Assembly (NCBI GenBank): GCA_008363215.1
Contig: RHKP01000003.1
Span: 124,001 to 188,000 of the forward strand
Reading direction: 5' to 3'
Source of the DNA: Cyanobacteria bacterium CYA
Lineage (GTDB): Bacteria > Planctomycetota > Phycisphaerae > Phycisphaerales > UBA1924
DNA: 64,000 bases
Below, in pieces: positions 7,596-16,512 of this stretch. The stretch's first letter is position 1, and each line of letters starts with the position of its first letter. The notes beneath the pieces are model-generated. The model searched no databases. It saw nothing but the letters and a program-made list of their open reading frames with translations, and had not been told where the DNA came from. A program made the position numbers and the translations under genes.

Positions 7596-10007
7596 ATGGC
7601 GATGGGACCGACATTTCTGGCCGTCACACTGGGGATCGTTGCGGCGGTGCTGCTGGCGGTGTTCGGGGCGATCGTGCTCGTTCGCCTGTTCAAGGTGATC
7701 GGCTTCCTGATCGCCCACGTGGCGCGGTTCATCGGCGGGATGTTCTCAGACACATTCCGGTTCGTCGGGGCGTTGGTGCTGATGGTCGTGCTGGCGCCGC
7801 TGGTGCTCGGGAGTGTGGTGATCGGTCGCTGGTCTGCGGCGGCTCACTATGGTCGGGCGGTCAAGAACGAGATCAAGACCGCATCGACGTGCGTGTACCG
7901 CGTGCTGGTCGGACACCCGTTCCGGCTCGTGGGGCTGGGAGGCGTGACCGAGGGGCTGGAGCACCGTCTGCCGCAGGTGATCGCCGAAGCGCCCGGGCCG
8001 GACAAGCCCAGCAAACGGCGTGTGGGCATGTTCGCCGGATACACGATCGTGGGCAGTTTGCCGGGCGGCGGCTCCGGCGGGCGTTTGTACATCGCCGAGC
8101 CCGACGAACTGAAGCGGGCCGGCTTTGTGCGCCAGGGGCTTGAAGACGTCGACCGGGTCGTAATCAAGAGTTTCAGCCTGACCGATGGATCGAGCCTGCC
8201 GCAGATCGTGCGTGAGAGCCGGGCGCTGGACGCGGCCAAGAAGTTGGGCCTGGTGCTCGAACACGAACTGGCCGAGGACCGGTTTTTCTACGTGATGCAG
8301 TATGTGCCGGGCGAATCTCTGTCAACGTTGACGACGCGGATGCACGGACTGTCGGGCGGGCACGGGCTGAATGATGCTCATCTGCGAACGGCGCTGGGCT
8401 ATATCGCTGACCTCGTGCGTGCGCTGGACACCTATCACCGCGGCGGGCTGTGGCACAAGGATGTGAAGCCCGACAACATCATCGTGGACGGCAAGCGGGC
8501 GCACCTGGTCGACTTCGGGCTGGTGACGCCGCTTCGCAGCGCGATGACGCTGACGACGCACGGGACCGAGTACTTCCGCGATCCCGAACTGGTGCGGCAG
8601 GCGCTGCGCGGCGCAAAGGTGCACCAGATCGACGGCACGAAGTTTGACATCTACGCAGCCGGCGCCGTGCTGTTCTCGGTGATCGAGAACTCGTTCCCGG
8701 CGCACGGCGGGCTGAGTCAGATCACCAGCCGCTGCCCGGAGGCGGTGCGGTGGATCGTGCGCCGGGCGATGACGGACTATGACAAGCGCTACGCGACGGC
8801 CGCGGAGATGCTGACCGACCTGGAAACGGTGCTCAGTGCGCCCGATCTGTTCGAGGTGCGCCCGGCGGATCTGCCGAGCGTAGCTCGTCAGGGCGGCGTG
8901 CCTGGGGCCGAGAGCCCTGTTGAGCCGGTGCCTGTGGGCTTTGCGTACGCCGGTTCGCCGGTTCCTCCGCCACTCCCGCAGACTCCAGCGGCGGCCGGCG
9001 GCGAGCGCCCGGTTCCCAAGCGTCTGGCGGGGCGGCCGAAGTTGAAAGTGACGGGCTGGTGGTCGGGGCAATACCAGGTGGACGGCGCGCACGCGCAGCG
9101 GCAGGCAACGGGCAAGGACATATCGCTGGCCGGGCTGGCGGTTCCGGGCTTCTTCGCCGGTGTGGCCATGACCAAGAGCAAGAGCGCACGGGCGGCCGGA
9201 CACGCGCCCGCGCTGGTTCCGGCGGGCGCGCGGGCGCCGGCGGTGGAGCAGTTGCGCTCGGCTCGCGGGCGTGCGGCGGCCAGGCGGCGGGCGGCGCAGA
9301 AGCGGGTGTCGAGCCTGCATCGGTCGGTGCGCGGACGGCGCGACCCGGTCGGCATCAACGCCGGCACGGCGGCCGGCGCAATGATCGGGCTGCTGATTTT
9401 CGCGGCGTTGGGCGCGGCGGCGATGCTGTTTTTGGCGAACCGGACTGAGACTCACATGGAAGTGGCGACGTCGCAGCGCGGAGCGAGTTTCTGGTCAAAC
9501 GCGACAGTCCCGCCGGCGCCTTCCGTTCCGCCGGCGCCGGTGGAGGCGACCGCGGCCGACGCGATCAAGCCGTTGGAGCAATTGTCTGATCGATCGGTGC
9601 TGGTGGTGTCGGATCTGGCGCCGCCGATCGACTCAGACGTGGCAGAGGGGCTGCGGGCGGTGCTTGCCGGTCTGGTCGAGGCCGGGGGCAAGGCGCTGGG
9701 CGACGCGGCGCTGTTCGTGGGCGAACCGGGAAACAGCGGCGAGCAGATCGAACTGGTGGCCGAGTTGGAAGCGGCGCGCGGGCAGAGGCCGGTGGAAGCC
9801 GCCGAGGTGCATGCGATGGTGCTGTCGTGGCTCAAGTCGCACGAGGATGTGGACGCGATCCTGTGGATCTGGCCGGCGGTGGACCAGGGAGAAGGATTCC
9901 AGTACTCTGCGTTTGCTGGGGATGCGGTGGTGAGCGGGTATGTGAGCACTCACGTGGCCGAGATCATCAGCGATGCGCTCGTGAGCGTGAGCCAACCGAT
10001 CAACTGA
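7596..10007 (+). CDS. membrane Ser/Thr protein kinase
   Basis: An 803-residue kinase. Two hydrophobic segments lie at about residues 7-35 and 50-75. The kinase domain runs from about 145 to 415, with Lys191 in VVIKSF, the catalytic loop HKDVKPDN with Asp289 (HKD instead of the usual HRD), and DFG at 306-308. A glycine-rich loop is present (GSLPGGGSGGRLY). After the kinase come a Pro/Ala/Arg-rich linker (about 430-590), a third membrane helix at about 592-615, and an Ala-rich domain to the C-terminus with no family I recognise. The layout puts the C-terminal domain on the opposite side of the membrane from the kinase, as expected for a sensor. ATG 7596 has GGAG 8 nt upstream. It follows the sigma-factor gene and its stop overlaps convergent trpD by 8 nt. 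Confidence 0.87.
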   Translation: MAMGPTFLAVTLGIVAAVLLAVFGAIVLVRLFKVIGFLIAHVARFIGGMFSDTFRFVGALVLMVVLAPLVLGSVVIGRWSAAAHYGRAVKNEIKTASTCVYRVLVGHPFRLVGLGGVTEGLEHRLPQVIAEAPGPDKPSKRRVGMFAGYTIVGSLPGGGSGGRLYIAEPDELKRAGFVRQGLEDVDRVVIKSFSLTDGSSLPQIVRESRALDAAKKLGLVLEHELAEDRFFYVMQYVPGESLSTLTTRMHGLSGGHGLNDAHLRTALGYIADLVRALDTYHRGGLWHKDVKPDNIIVDGKRAHLVDFGLVTPLRSAMTLTTHGTEYFRDPELVRQALRGAKVHQIDGTKFDIYAAGAVLFSVIENSFPAHGGLSQITSRCPEAVRWIVRRAMTDYDKRYATAAEMLTDLETVLSAPDLFEVRPADLPSVARQGGVPGAESPVEPVPVGFAYAGSPVPPPLPQTPAAAGGERPVPKRLAGRPKLKVTGWWSGQYQVDGAHAQRQATGKDISLAGLAVPGFFAGVAMTKSKSARAAGHAPALVPAGARAPAVEQLRSARGRAAARRRAAQKRVSSLHRSVRGRRDPVGINAGTAAGAMIGLLIFAALGAAAMLFLANRTETHMEVATSQRGASFWSNATVPPAPSVPPAPVEATAADAIKPLEQLSDRSVLVVSDLAPPIDSDVAEGLRAVLAGLVEAGGKALGDAALFVGEPGNSGEQIELVAELEAARGQRPVEAAEVHAMVLSWLKSHEDVDAILWIWPAVDQGEGFQYSAFAGDAVVSGYVSTHVAEIISDALVSVSQPIN

Positions 10008-11040
10008 GGCGCGAAACCTCACGCAGGCGTTCGAGCACAAGGCAGGCCCGGCCGGAGTCGATTCCCTCCCGGGCCTTTTCCATTCCTTCGCTCAGGCTGG
10101 AAACGCCGCCGGCGACGAGCAGGCCCGCGGCGACGTTGAGCAGCGTGATATCGGTGTGCGGGCCGGGCTCACCCCTGAGGACCGACTCGGCGACACGAGC
10201 GGCCTGATCGGGCGAGTCGACGGCCAGCCGGTCGTACGACGCGGGGGCCAGGCCGAGGTCACCGGGGCGTACATGTTCGCGCAGAATCGCGCCACGGTCG
10301 ACATGCAGGAGGAGCGACTCGGCGCACGTGGTCAGTTCATCCAATCCGTCCATGCCGTGGGCGACGATGGCGCGCTCGGCCCCGAGGGCCGAGAGGGCGC
10401 GGGCCATGGGCTCTGCCAAGGCGACGTCGTAGACGCCGATGAGTTGGCGCCGCGCACCGGCCGGATTCGTGAGCGGGCCGAGGAGATTGAAGATGGTGCG
10501 AAAGCCCAGCGACTTGCGAGGACCGGCGGCGTATCGCATGGCGGGGTGGTGGTGAATGGCAAAGCAGAAGCACACGCCCGTGCGCCGAAGGCACTCGGCC
10601 TGGACTTCGGGAGAGGCGTGGACGTTGACGCCCAGGCGTTCGAGAACCTCGGCCGAGCCTCGACCGGTACGGCTGCGGTTGCCGTGCTTGGCGACCAGGA
10701 CGCCGGGCTGATCGGGGGCTCCGGCGGCGGCGGCGACGACGATGGCGGCGACGGTCGAAACATTGAACACCTTGGGGGCGCCGCCGGTACCACAGGTATC
10801 GATGATCACCTGCCCGCTCGAAGGTTCGATGGGGACGCGTGTGACGTGCCGACGCATGGCGGTGGCGGCGCCGATGAGTTCGTCGGGCCCGGGCCCGCGG
10901 GCCTGGATCAGGGCGAGCAGGGCCCCGATCTGGGCGTCGTCGAGCGCGCCGGTGAGGAGATGCTCAAAGAGGGTCTCGGCCTGGGAGGCCGAGAGGGGGC
11001 GCCCCGTCACAAGTTGCGCCAGCGTTGCGTGCGTGTCCAT
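10000..11040 (-). CDS. trpD: anthranilate phosphoribosyltransferase
   Basis: A 346-residue enzyme that joins anthranilate and PRPP in tryptophan synthesis. The family core is visible as DTCGTGGAPKVFNVST and AKHGNRSRTGRGSAEVLERL. The usual GTGGD motif reads GTGGA here and the loop after it is one residue shorter than in the enterobacterial enzyme. The rest of the protein follows the TrpD plan, including FRTIFNLLGPLTNPAGARRQ. No other trp gene is in the window, so it stands alone. ATG 11040 fits the family N-terminus; open reading upstream of it is spurious. It is divergent from the gene at 11098 with only 57 bp between starts. Confidence 0.9.
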   Translation of the reverse strand: MDTHATLAQLVTGRPLSASQAETLFEHLLTGALDDAQIGALLALIQARGPGPDELIGAATAMRRHVTRVPIEPSSGQVIIDTCGTGGAPKVFNVSTVAAIVVAAAAGAPDQPGVLVAKHGNRSRTGRGSAEVLERLGVNVHASPEVQAECLRRTGVCFCFAIHHHPAMRYAAGPRKSLGFRTIFNLLGPLTNPAGARRQLIGVYDVALAEPMARALSALGAERAIVAHGMDGLDELTTCAESLLLHVDRGAILREHVRPGDLGLAPASYDRLAVDSPDQAARVAESVLRGEPGPHTDITLLNVAAGLLVAGGVSSLSEGMEKAREGIDSGRACLVLERLREVSRLS

Positions 11041-11059
11041 GGTGCAGAGCGTACCCCGA

Positions 11060-11088
11060 TTGGGGAAGTCGCGCCGATCGACTAGAAT
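11060..11088 (+). promoter_or_regulatory. candidate sigma-70 promoter, near-leaderless
   Basis: TTGGGG (11060-11065) and TAGAAT (11083-11088) are separated by 17 bp. A start of transcription about 7 bp later would lie almost at the ATG of the gene at 11098, which has no Shine-Dalgarno sequence. Planctomycete promoter rules are poorly known, so this is only a candidate. Confidence 0.3.
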
Positions 11089-11097
11089 TATCGCAGC

Positions 11098-13446
11098 ATG
11101 ACGACCACCGCCCACAACTCCCGTCGACTGGCCCGGCGCGCGCTGCGGCGCCAGCGGACCGGGCGGGTGCTGCGCCATTCGGGGCGGATGCTGGTGTGGG
11201 CGTCGGCGCTGGCGGCCGCGACCGGCGTGCCGATCAGCATGTGGGTGAGCGGGCAGGCCGGGCTCTGGGTGGTCGGGTCGTTGCTCGGGGCGGGCTTGCT
11301 GGGCGGAGGCGCACTGGCACTGGCCCGGCCGGGTCGATTGGTATCGGCGGCCGCTCACGTGGACGAGGCGCTGCGGCTGGAAGATCGGATTTCATCGGCG
11401 CTGGAGTTGGAGTCAACGGGCCACACGGAAGATGCGGCGTTCAGCCAACTGGCGGTGCTGGACGCTGAGCGCCAGGCCGGCCAGGTCAAGGTCGCGCAAG
11501 CGGTGCCGGTGCGCTTGACGTGGGACTGGGTGTTGTGGCCGATGCTTTCGGCGGCCGCGGTGGCGGGCGTGCTGCTGATTCCGCCGCTGGTGCGGCAGGC
11601 CAACCAGGCCAGCCCGGGTGAGATCGCGCGGGCACGGGACTCGATCGTGCGGGCCTCGCAGGCGGTTGAAGATCAGTTGAACGCGGGCGAAGGCGCGGGC
11701 GAGGCGGCCGACGAGGAAACGCTGGCGCGCCTGGATGACATCGAACGCGAACTGGCCGACGGACGATCGACGCCGGAGCGGGCCAGGACCGAGTCGGCGG
11801 CGGTGCTGGAGGAGCGAGCGCGTGAACTGGATGAACAAGCGCATCGCCAGGCCGAAGAACTGACCAGGGCGTTGCGCCAGATCGAACCCGATCCGGATTC
11901 AAGCGTCACGGAGTTGGCCGAGGCATTGCGGCGCTCGGATTATGCCGCCGCTGGCGACCGGTTGCGTGAGTTGGCGGGTGTGGCGCAGAACATGGATGAG
12001 ACGGCACGCCAGACAATGGCCGAAGATCTGCGCGACCTGGCCCGGCAGATCCGTGAAGCGGATCAGCGGGAACTCGCGGAGGATGGGCCGAATGCGGGCG
12101 GCGAGCGGACCGAGGAGTCAGGCTCCGCCCGGTCGTCCCCGCCGTCCGAACCGCCCGCAGAGCAAACCGGGGATGCGGCCCAGGACGAAGAGATCAGGCC
12201 CGAAACGGCTCAGCCCGACGCACCGTCTGAACAGCCATCGCCGCAGTCATCGGTGCAGGAGGAGTCCGGGGCGGAATCGCCCGAGCAAGCGCCGGGGCGG
12301 GCGCCTGAGCAGGCGCCGGACGAGTCGCGACCAAAATCGGACGATCAGAGTACCGGCCGCGGCAGGGATCGCTCACCGGGCGAGGAGTTGAGTGATCGGC
12401 TTGACGACCTGGCTGAGCAGATCGAGCGAGACCCGGGGTCGTTGCAGCCGCATGAGCATGAACCGAAGCCGGGCGACAACGGGCAGCCCGCGCCGGAGAG
12501 TCCGCAGACACAGCCGGATCGGACAGCGGGCCCTGAGCAAGAGGGCCAGCAGCCTCAGCCGGGCGGACAAGGCGCCGAACCAACGCCGCAGCCGGGAGAG
12601 CAAGCGCCCGAGTCGCCCAGTAGCGTTGAGCCCGCGCCGAACAAGCAGTCGTCGCCCGGTCAAGAAAGGCAACCGCCGCCGGAGGGTGCGGGGGAGGAGA
12701 ATCCCAAGCCGGATCCCGGTGCGCTGCAGCCTCCGGGAGGGAGCGACCGGTCGGAGGGAACCCCCGCGCCGGGCGAGCAAGCCGAGCCCGCGGCCGGGCG
12801 GGGTGAAGAAGGGCAACCGTCGCCGGGACAAGTGCCTTCCGGCGAGTCGCCAGCGACCGGGCCGGAGTCGCTCCAGCCTGGGACCGAGCCGGGTGAGGAG
12901 CAAAGCAACGGGCAGCAGGGACAGGGCGGCAGTTTGCGCGAGATGCTCGATCAATTGGAGAAGATGGACCAGCGAAAACTCGAAGCATTGCAGAAGATGG
13001 CGCGATCGGAGAAGTTGCGCGAGGCGGCCCGGGAACTGCTCGACGACGCGTCGGCGGAGGATCTCGAGCGGCTGCGGAATCTGGCGGGTCGGTTCGGGCG
13101 TGAGCCGTTGTTCGACGAGCCGCCGCCGATGGATGACTGGAAACCGGAGACGGAGTTCTTCGACGCGCGCGGACAGGGTGCAGACGCGAGCGTGCCGACT
13201 CGCGTAGTCGGTGCGGCCGAGGGAACCGGAGCGGCGCCGGGGCGTTCAATCGCCGGCGCGAGCCGGGCCGAGGTGGCCGAGCGCGTGCGTGAGGCGGCGG
13301 CCGGAGCGGAGCGCGCCATCGAGGGGCAGTCGATCCCGCCGCGCATGCGGAACTACGTCCGCAGCGTGTATCGTCGCTTTGAGGAAAGCGCGGGGAAGGC
13401 GCCGGTGAGGGAGGGTCGTGACGCTGATGATCGGCCTTCGGACTGA
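11098..13446 (+). CDS. DUF4175-like membrane/coiled-coil/Pro-rich protein
   Basis: A 782-residue protein. Three hydrophobic segments lie at about residues 30-47, 53-77 and 142-162. A helical, Glu/Arg/Ala-rich region follows (about 175-330). Then comes a long low-complexity stretch (about 335-605) dominated by Pro, Glu, Gln, Gly and Ser, surely disordered. A compact helical C-terminus follows (LREMLDQLEKMDQRKLEALQ; SIPPRMRNYVRSVYRRFEES). The layout resembles DUF4175-type proteins that neighbour vWA and MoxR genes. The large vWA protein follows after 48 nt and the two probably form one operon. Function is unknown; I infer an envelope scaffold role. Composition of the middle region is extreme, so alignment-based calls there are unsafe. 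Confidence 0.7.
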   Translation: MTTTAHNSRRLARRALRRQRTGRVLRHSGRMLVWASALAAATGVPISMWVSGQAGLWVVGSLLGAGLLGGGALALARPGRLVSAAAHVDEALRLEDRISSALELESTGHTEDAAFSQLAVLDAERQAGQVKVAQAVPVRLTWDWVLWPMLSAAAVAGVLLIPPLVRQANQASPGEIARARDSIVRASQAVEDQLNAGEGAGEAADEETLARLDDIERELADGRSTPERARTESAAVLEERARELDEQAHRQAEELTRALRQIEPDPDSSVTELAEALRRSDYAAAGDRLRELAGVAQNMDETARQTMAEDLRDLARQIREADQRELAEDGPNAGGERTEESGSARSSPPSEPPAEQTGDAAQDEEIRPETAQPDAPSEQPSPQSSVQEESGAESPEQAPGRAPEQAPDESRPKSDDQSTGRGRDRSPGEELSDRLDDLAEQIERDPGSLQPHEHEPKPGDNGQPAPESPQTQPDRTAGPEQEGQQPQPGGQGAEPTPQPGEQAPESPSSVEPAPNKQSSPGQERQPPPEGAGEENPKPDPGALQPPGGSDRSEGTPAPGEQAEPAAGRGEEGQPSPGQVPSGESPATGPESLQPGTEPGEEQSNGQQGQGGSLREMLDQLEKMDQRKLEALQKMARSEKLREAARELLDDASAEDLERLRNLAGRFGREPLFDEPPPMDDWKPETEFFDARGQGADASVPTRVVGAAEGTGAAPGRSIAGASRAEVAERVREAAAGAERAIEGQSIPPRMRNYVRSVYRRFEESAGKAPVREGRDADDRPSD

Positions 13447-13494
13447 AGATGTGCGTCGGTCGTATGCTGCTGGCAAAGGGGAACCGGGCGCATC

Positions 13495-16400
13495 GTGTCA
13501 CTCTCGTTTGAAGATCCATCCCGTCTGTATCTGCTGTTGCTGGCACTCCCGCTGGCAGTTGTGGGAGCGCGCTGGTTTCGGGCGATGATCCCGCTGCGAC
13601 GCGTGTCGGCTGTGGGCGCACGCATCGTGCTGATCGCGCTGATCGTGGGCATGCTGGCCGGTGCGCGGCGCGTGCGGGAGACCGAGTCGCTGGCAACAAT
13701 CGCGGTGATCGATCTGTCCGAGTCGGTCTTGCGTTTCGGCGATCTCGGGCCTGATCCGGTGGCCGCGATCCGGGCATTCCTGAGCCACGGCGTACAGGGG
13801 CGCGGGCCCGATGATCTTTTCGGGCTGGTGGTGTTTGACGGGCGCGCCATCGCGACGGCAATGCCCTCGCGGGCCGATGTGCTGGAACGCTCGCTCGAAG
13901 CGCCGGGGGTGGAAGGCTCAGACATCGCGGCCGCGCTCCGCTTCGCGGCGGCCCTGCTGCCCCCCGACGCGACCGGCCGGCTGGTCCTTTTCAGCGATGG
14001 AAACGAGACGACAGGCAGCGCTGCGGCAGCGGCGGCCGAACTGGCGGGGACTTCGGCCTCGGGCCGCGGGCTGAGCGTGGATGTGGTGCCCATAAGCCAC
14101 ATGGTGGGCGACGAGGTGATCGTCGAATCGCTCGACGCGCCGCCTCGCGCCGCACCAGGTTCGACTGTCGCATTGCGCGTGGTGCTTCGGAGCACGAGCG
14201 CCACACGCGGCACGCTGCAACTGACCCGCGAAGGCGAGCCGGTCGACATCAACGGCCCGGAGCCAGGCTTCGGGCGCGTCGTGGACCTGGAACCAGGGCG
14301 CAATATCGCCCTGATCAACGTGCCGCTGGAACGGGGGCGCGTGCACCGGTTCGAAGCGGTATTCGTGCCGGATCGGCGCGCGGGAGGCTTTGTCGGCGAC
14401 GTGTCTCTGGCCAACAACACCGCGTCAGCCTTCACGCTCGCACCGGGGCGCGGCTCGGTGCTGTTTGTGGACGGCGTGTCAAACGGAGCACCGACCGGCC
14501 CGGGCGCGATCCTGCCCAACGTGCTCCGCGAGGCCGACGTCGACGTGCGCGTGGTCCCGCCCGACGGATTCCCAGACGACATGCTGGATCTTCAGGCGTA
14601 CGACCTGGTAATGCTGGCCAACGTGCCGGTCGAGGCGATGCGCCCCGAGCAGCAGGTGATGCTGGTGTCGCACGTACGTGACCTGGGCGCCGGGCTGGTG
14701 ATGATCGGCGGCCCGGACTCGTTCGGCGCCGGCGGGTGGCATGGGTCCGAACTCGAGCGGATTCTGCCGGTGCGTCTGGATCTTCCGGACCAGATCATCG
14801 TTCCCGAGGCCGCGCTCATGTTCGTGCTCGACAGTTCCGGATCGATGGGTGCGTCGGTGCTGGGGTCGATGCGCACACAGCAGCAGGTGGCCAACGAGTC
14901 GGCGGCCCTGGCGATTCAGAGTCTGGACAAGGCCGATCTGGTTGGGGTGATCGCGTTCAATGACGGATATCGAACGGTGCTTCCGCTGGGCCCGAACAGC
15001 AATCCCGAGCAGGCAGCCGCGCGGGTGCGTTCGATCGCGCCCGGCGGGGGTACGACGCTGGGCCCCGCGTTGCGTGCCGCGGCCGAGGAGTTGGCGGGCG
15101 GTGACGCCAAGACCAAGCAGATCATCGTGCTTTCCGACGGACGTTCGAGCGATTCGGATCAACTCGAGTCGCTCGGCGCAGAAGTGGGCTCGATGGGCAT
15201 TCGCGTCACCGCGATCGCGGTGGGCGACGCCGCGGATACCAAGTCGCTGGAGCGGATGGCGCTGGCGGGCGGAGGGGCGTTCTACAGCGTGATCAACCCG
15301 AGCATGCTGCCTCGGATTTTCCTCAAGGCCGTGCGCGTCGTGCGCAGCCCCCTGATTCGAGAAGGATTGCTGCGCGTGCGGGTGAGCGACTCGGGATCGC
15401 CGCTGGTGCCCGGGATGGAAGAGGCCCCGGCGCTGGGGGGGCTGGTGATGTCGCGCTTTCGCGAAGAGCCCAACGTGGTCAACGCACTGGTGGCCTCGTC
15501 GGGGGATCCGCTGCTCAGCCACTGGAACGTCGGGCTCGGACAGGTGGTGGCGTTTACTTCGGACGCGCATGAATGGGCGTCGCGGTGGATCGACTGGCCG
15601 GGATACCGGACATTCTGGACGCGCGTGGCGCGCAGCGTGACGCGCGTGCCGCGCGAGTCGAGTTCAGAACTTCGTGCCCTCGCCGGCGAAGGCATCCTGT
15701 CGCTCGAACTGGATGCGCTCGATTCGGCAGGGCATCCGGTCGATCTGCTGGACGTGCCGGTAACGGTGTATCGCCCGGGCCGGGAGGCGGTGACGGTACG
15801 GCTGGAGCAGGTGGGACCGGGGCGGTACGCCGGCTCCGTGCCGGCCGAAGATCCGGGCGCGCACATAGTGATCGCGCGCCCGCGGCAGGGTGCCACACGC
15901 CTGACGCCGTTGCTCACCGGCGTAACGGTTCCGCAGGGCTCGGAACTGTCCACGATCGAGGCCAACCGCGCGCTGATGCTGCAGATCGCCCAGTTGACGG
16001 GCGGGCGCGTGCTTGACATGTCGCAGCCACGAGAGGGAGTGCTGTTCGATCGCCAGCAACTCGAGCCCCGGCGTGCGTCCACGCCGATCTGGCCGACGCT
16101 TCTGGCGTGGACCCTGCTGGTCTATCTGCTGGACGTGGGAACACGGCGCGTGGCGTGGGACCGGTTCGTCAGTCGCAGTTTCGGCGCCGACATCCGGCGC
16201 GAGATTCGCGAGTCAGTCAGGGCGCGATCGGTGACGAGCACCGGCGCGCTGCTGGAGCGTGCGCGCACGCGCGAGCACCCGGAGGGAAGGGGCACGGCGC
16301 TGGGGCAGGCCGACGCCAGACACCTGGCCGAAGAGGCGCGACAGCGTCGCCGCGAGGCGTATGAAGCCGGCAAACGCGCGCTGCGCGGGCAGACCGTCGC

Positions 16401-16512
16401 CCCGCCGGCGCCGCCCCTTGATGGCGGCGGGCAGGAAGAGGAGAAGTCAGGGTTGTTGGCCGCCAAGCGCCGCGCGCAGCAGCGCATTTCGGAGGATGCT
16501 GATGAGCGGTGA
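13495..16512 (+). CDS. large membrane protein with two vWA sites and a GATase1-like domain
   Basis: A 1005-residue protein. Hydrophobic segments lie at about residues 8-24 and 36-54. A first vWA-type metal site follows (AVIDLSESV, DxSxS at Asp73-Ser77). Around residues 320-430 is a glutamine-amidotransferase-like domain (GAGLVMIGGPDSFGAGGWHG). A second vWA domain starts near 440 (MFVLDSSGSMGAS, MIDAS Asp446-Ser450; IIVLSDGRSSD). A further membrane helix lies near 865-880, then a charged tail. The start is GTG 13495. Such proteins are known from planctomycetes and neighbour Bat-type genes; their biochemical role is unproven. The last 11 nt overlap the methyltransferase gene. Confidence 0.8.
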   Translation: MSLSFEDPSRLYLLLLALPLAVVGARWFRAMIPLRRVSAVGARIVLIALIVGMLAGARRVRETESLATIAVIDLSESVLRFGDLGPDPVAAIRAFLSHGVQGRGPDDLFGLVVFDGRAIATAMPSRADVLERSLEAPGVEGSDIAAALRFAAALLPPDATGRLVLFSDGNETTGSAAAAAAELAGTSASGRGLSVDVVPISHMVGDEVIVESLDAPPRAAPGSTVALRVVLRSTSATRGTLQLTREGEPVDINGPEPGFGRVVDLEPGRNIALINVPLERGRVHRFEAVFVPDRRAGGFVGDVSLANNTASAFTLAPGRGSVLFVDGVSNGAPTGPGAILPNVLREADVDVRVVPPDGFPDDMLDLQAYDLVMLANVPVEAMRPEQQVMLVSHVRDLGAGLVMIGGPDSFGAGGWHGSELERILPVRLDLPDQIIVPEAALMFVLDSSGSMGASVLGSMRTQQQVANESAALAIQSLDKADLVGVIAFNDGYRTVLPLGPNSNPEQAAARVRSIAPGGGTTLGPALRAAAEELAGGDAKTKQIIVLSDGRSSDSDQLESLGAEVGSMGIRVTAIAVGDAADTKSLERMALAGGGAFYSVINPSMLPRIFLKAVRVVRSPLIREGLLRVRVSDSGSPLVPGMEEAPALGGLVMSRFREEPNVVNALVASSGDPLLSHWNVGLGQVVAFTSDAHEWASRWIDWPGYRTFWTRVARSVTRVPRESSSELRALAGEGILSLELDALDSAGHPVDLLDVPVTVYRPGREAVTVRLEQVGPGRYAGSVPAEDPGAHIVIARPRQGATRLTPLLTGVTVPQGSELSTIEANRALMLQIAQLTGGRVLDMSQPREGVLFDRQQLEPRRASTPIWPTLLAWTLLVYLLDVGTRRVAWDRFVSRSFGADIRREIRESVRARSVTSTGALLERARTREHPEGRGTALGQADARHLAEEARQRRREAYEAGKRALRGQTVAPPAPPLDGGGQEEEKSGLLAAKRRAQQRISEDADER

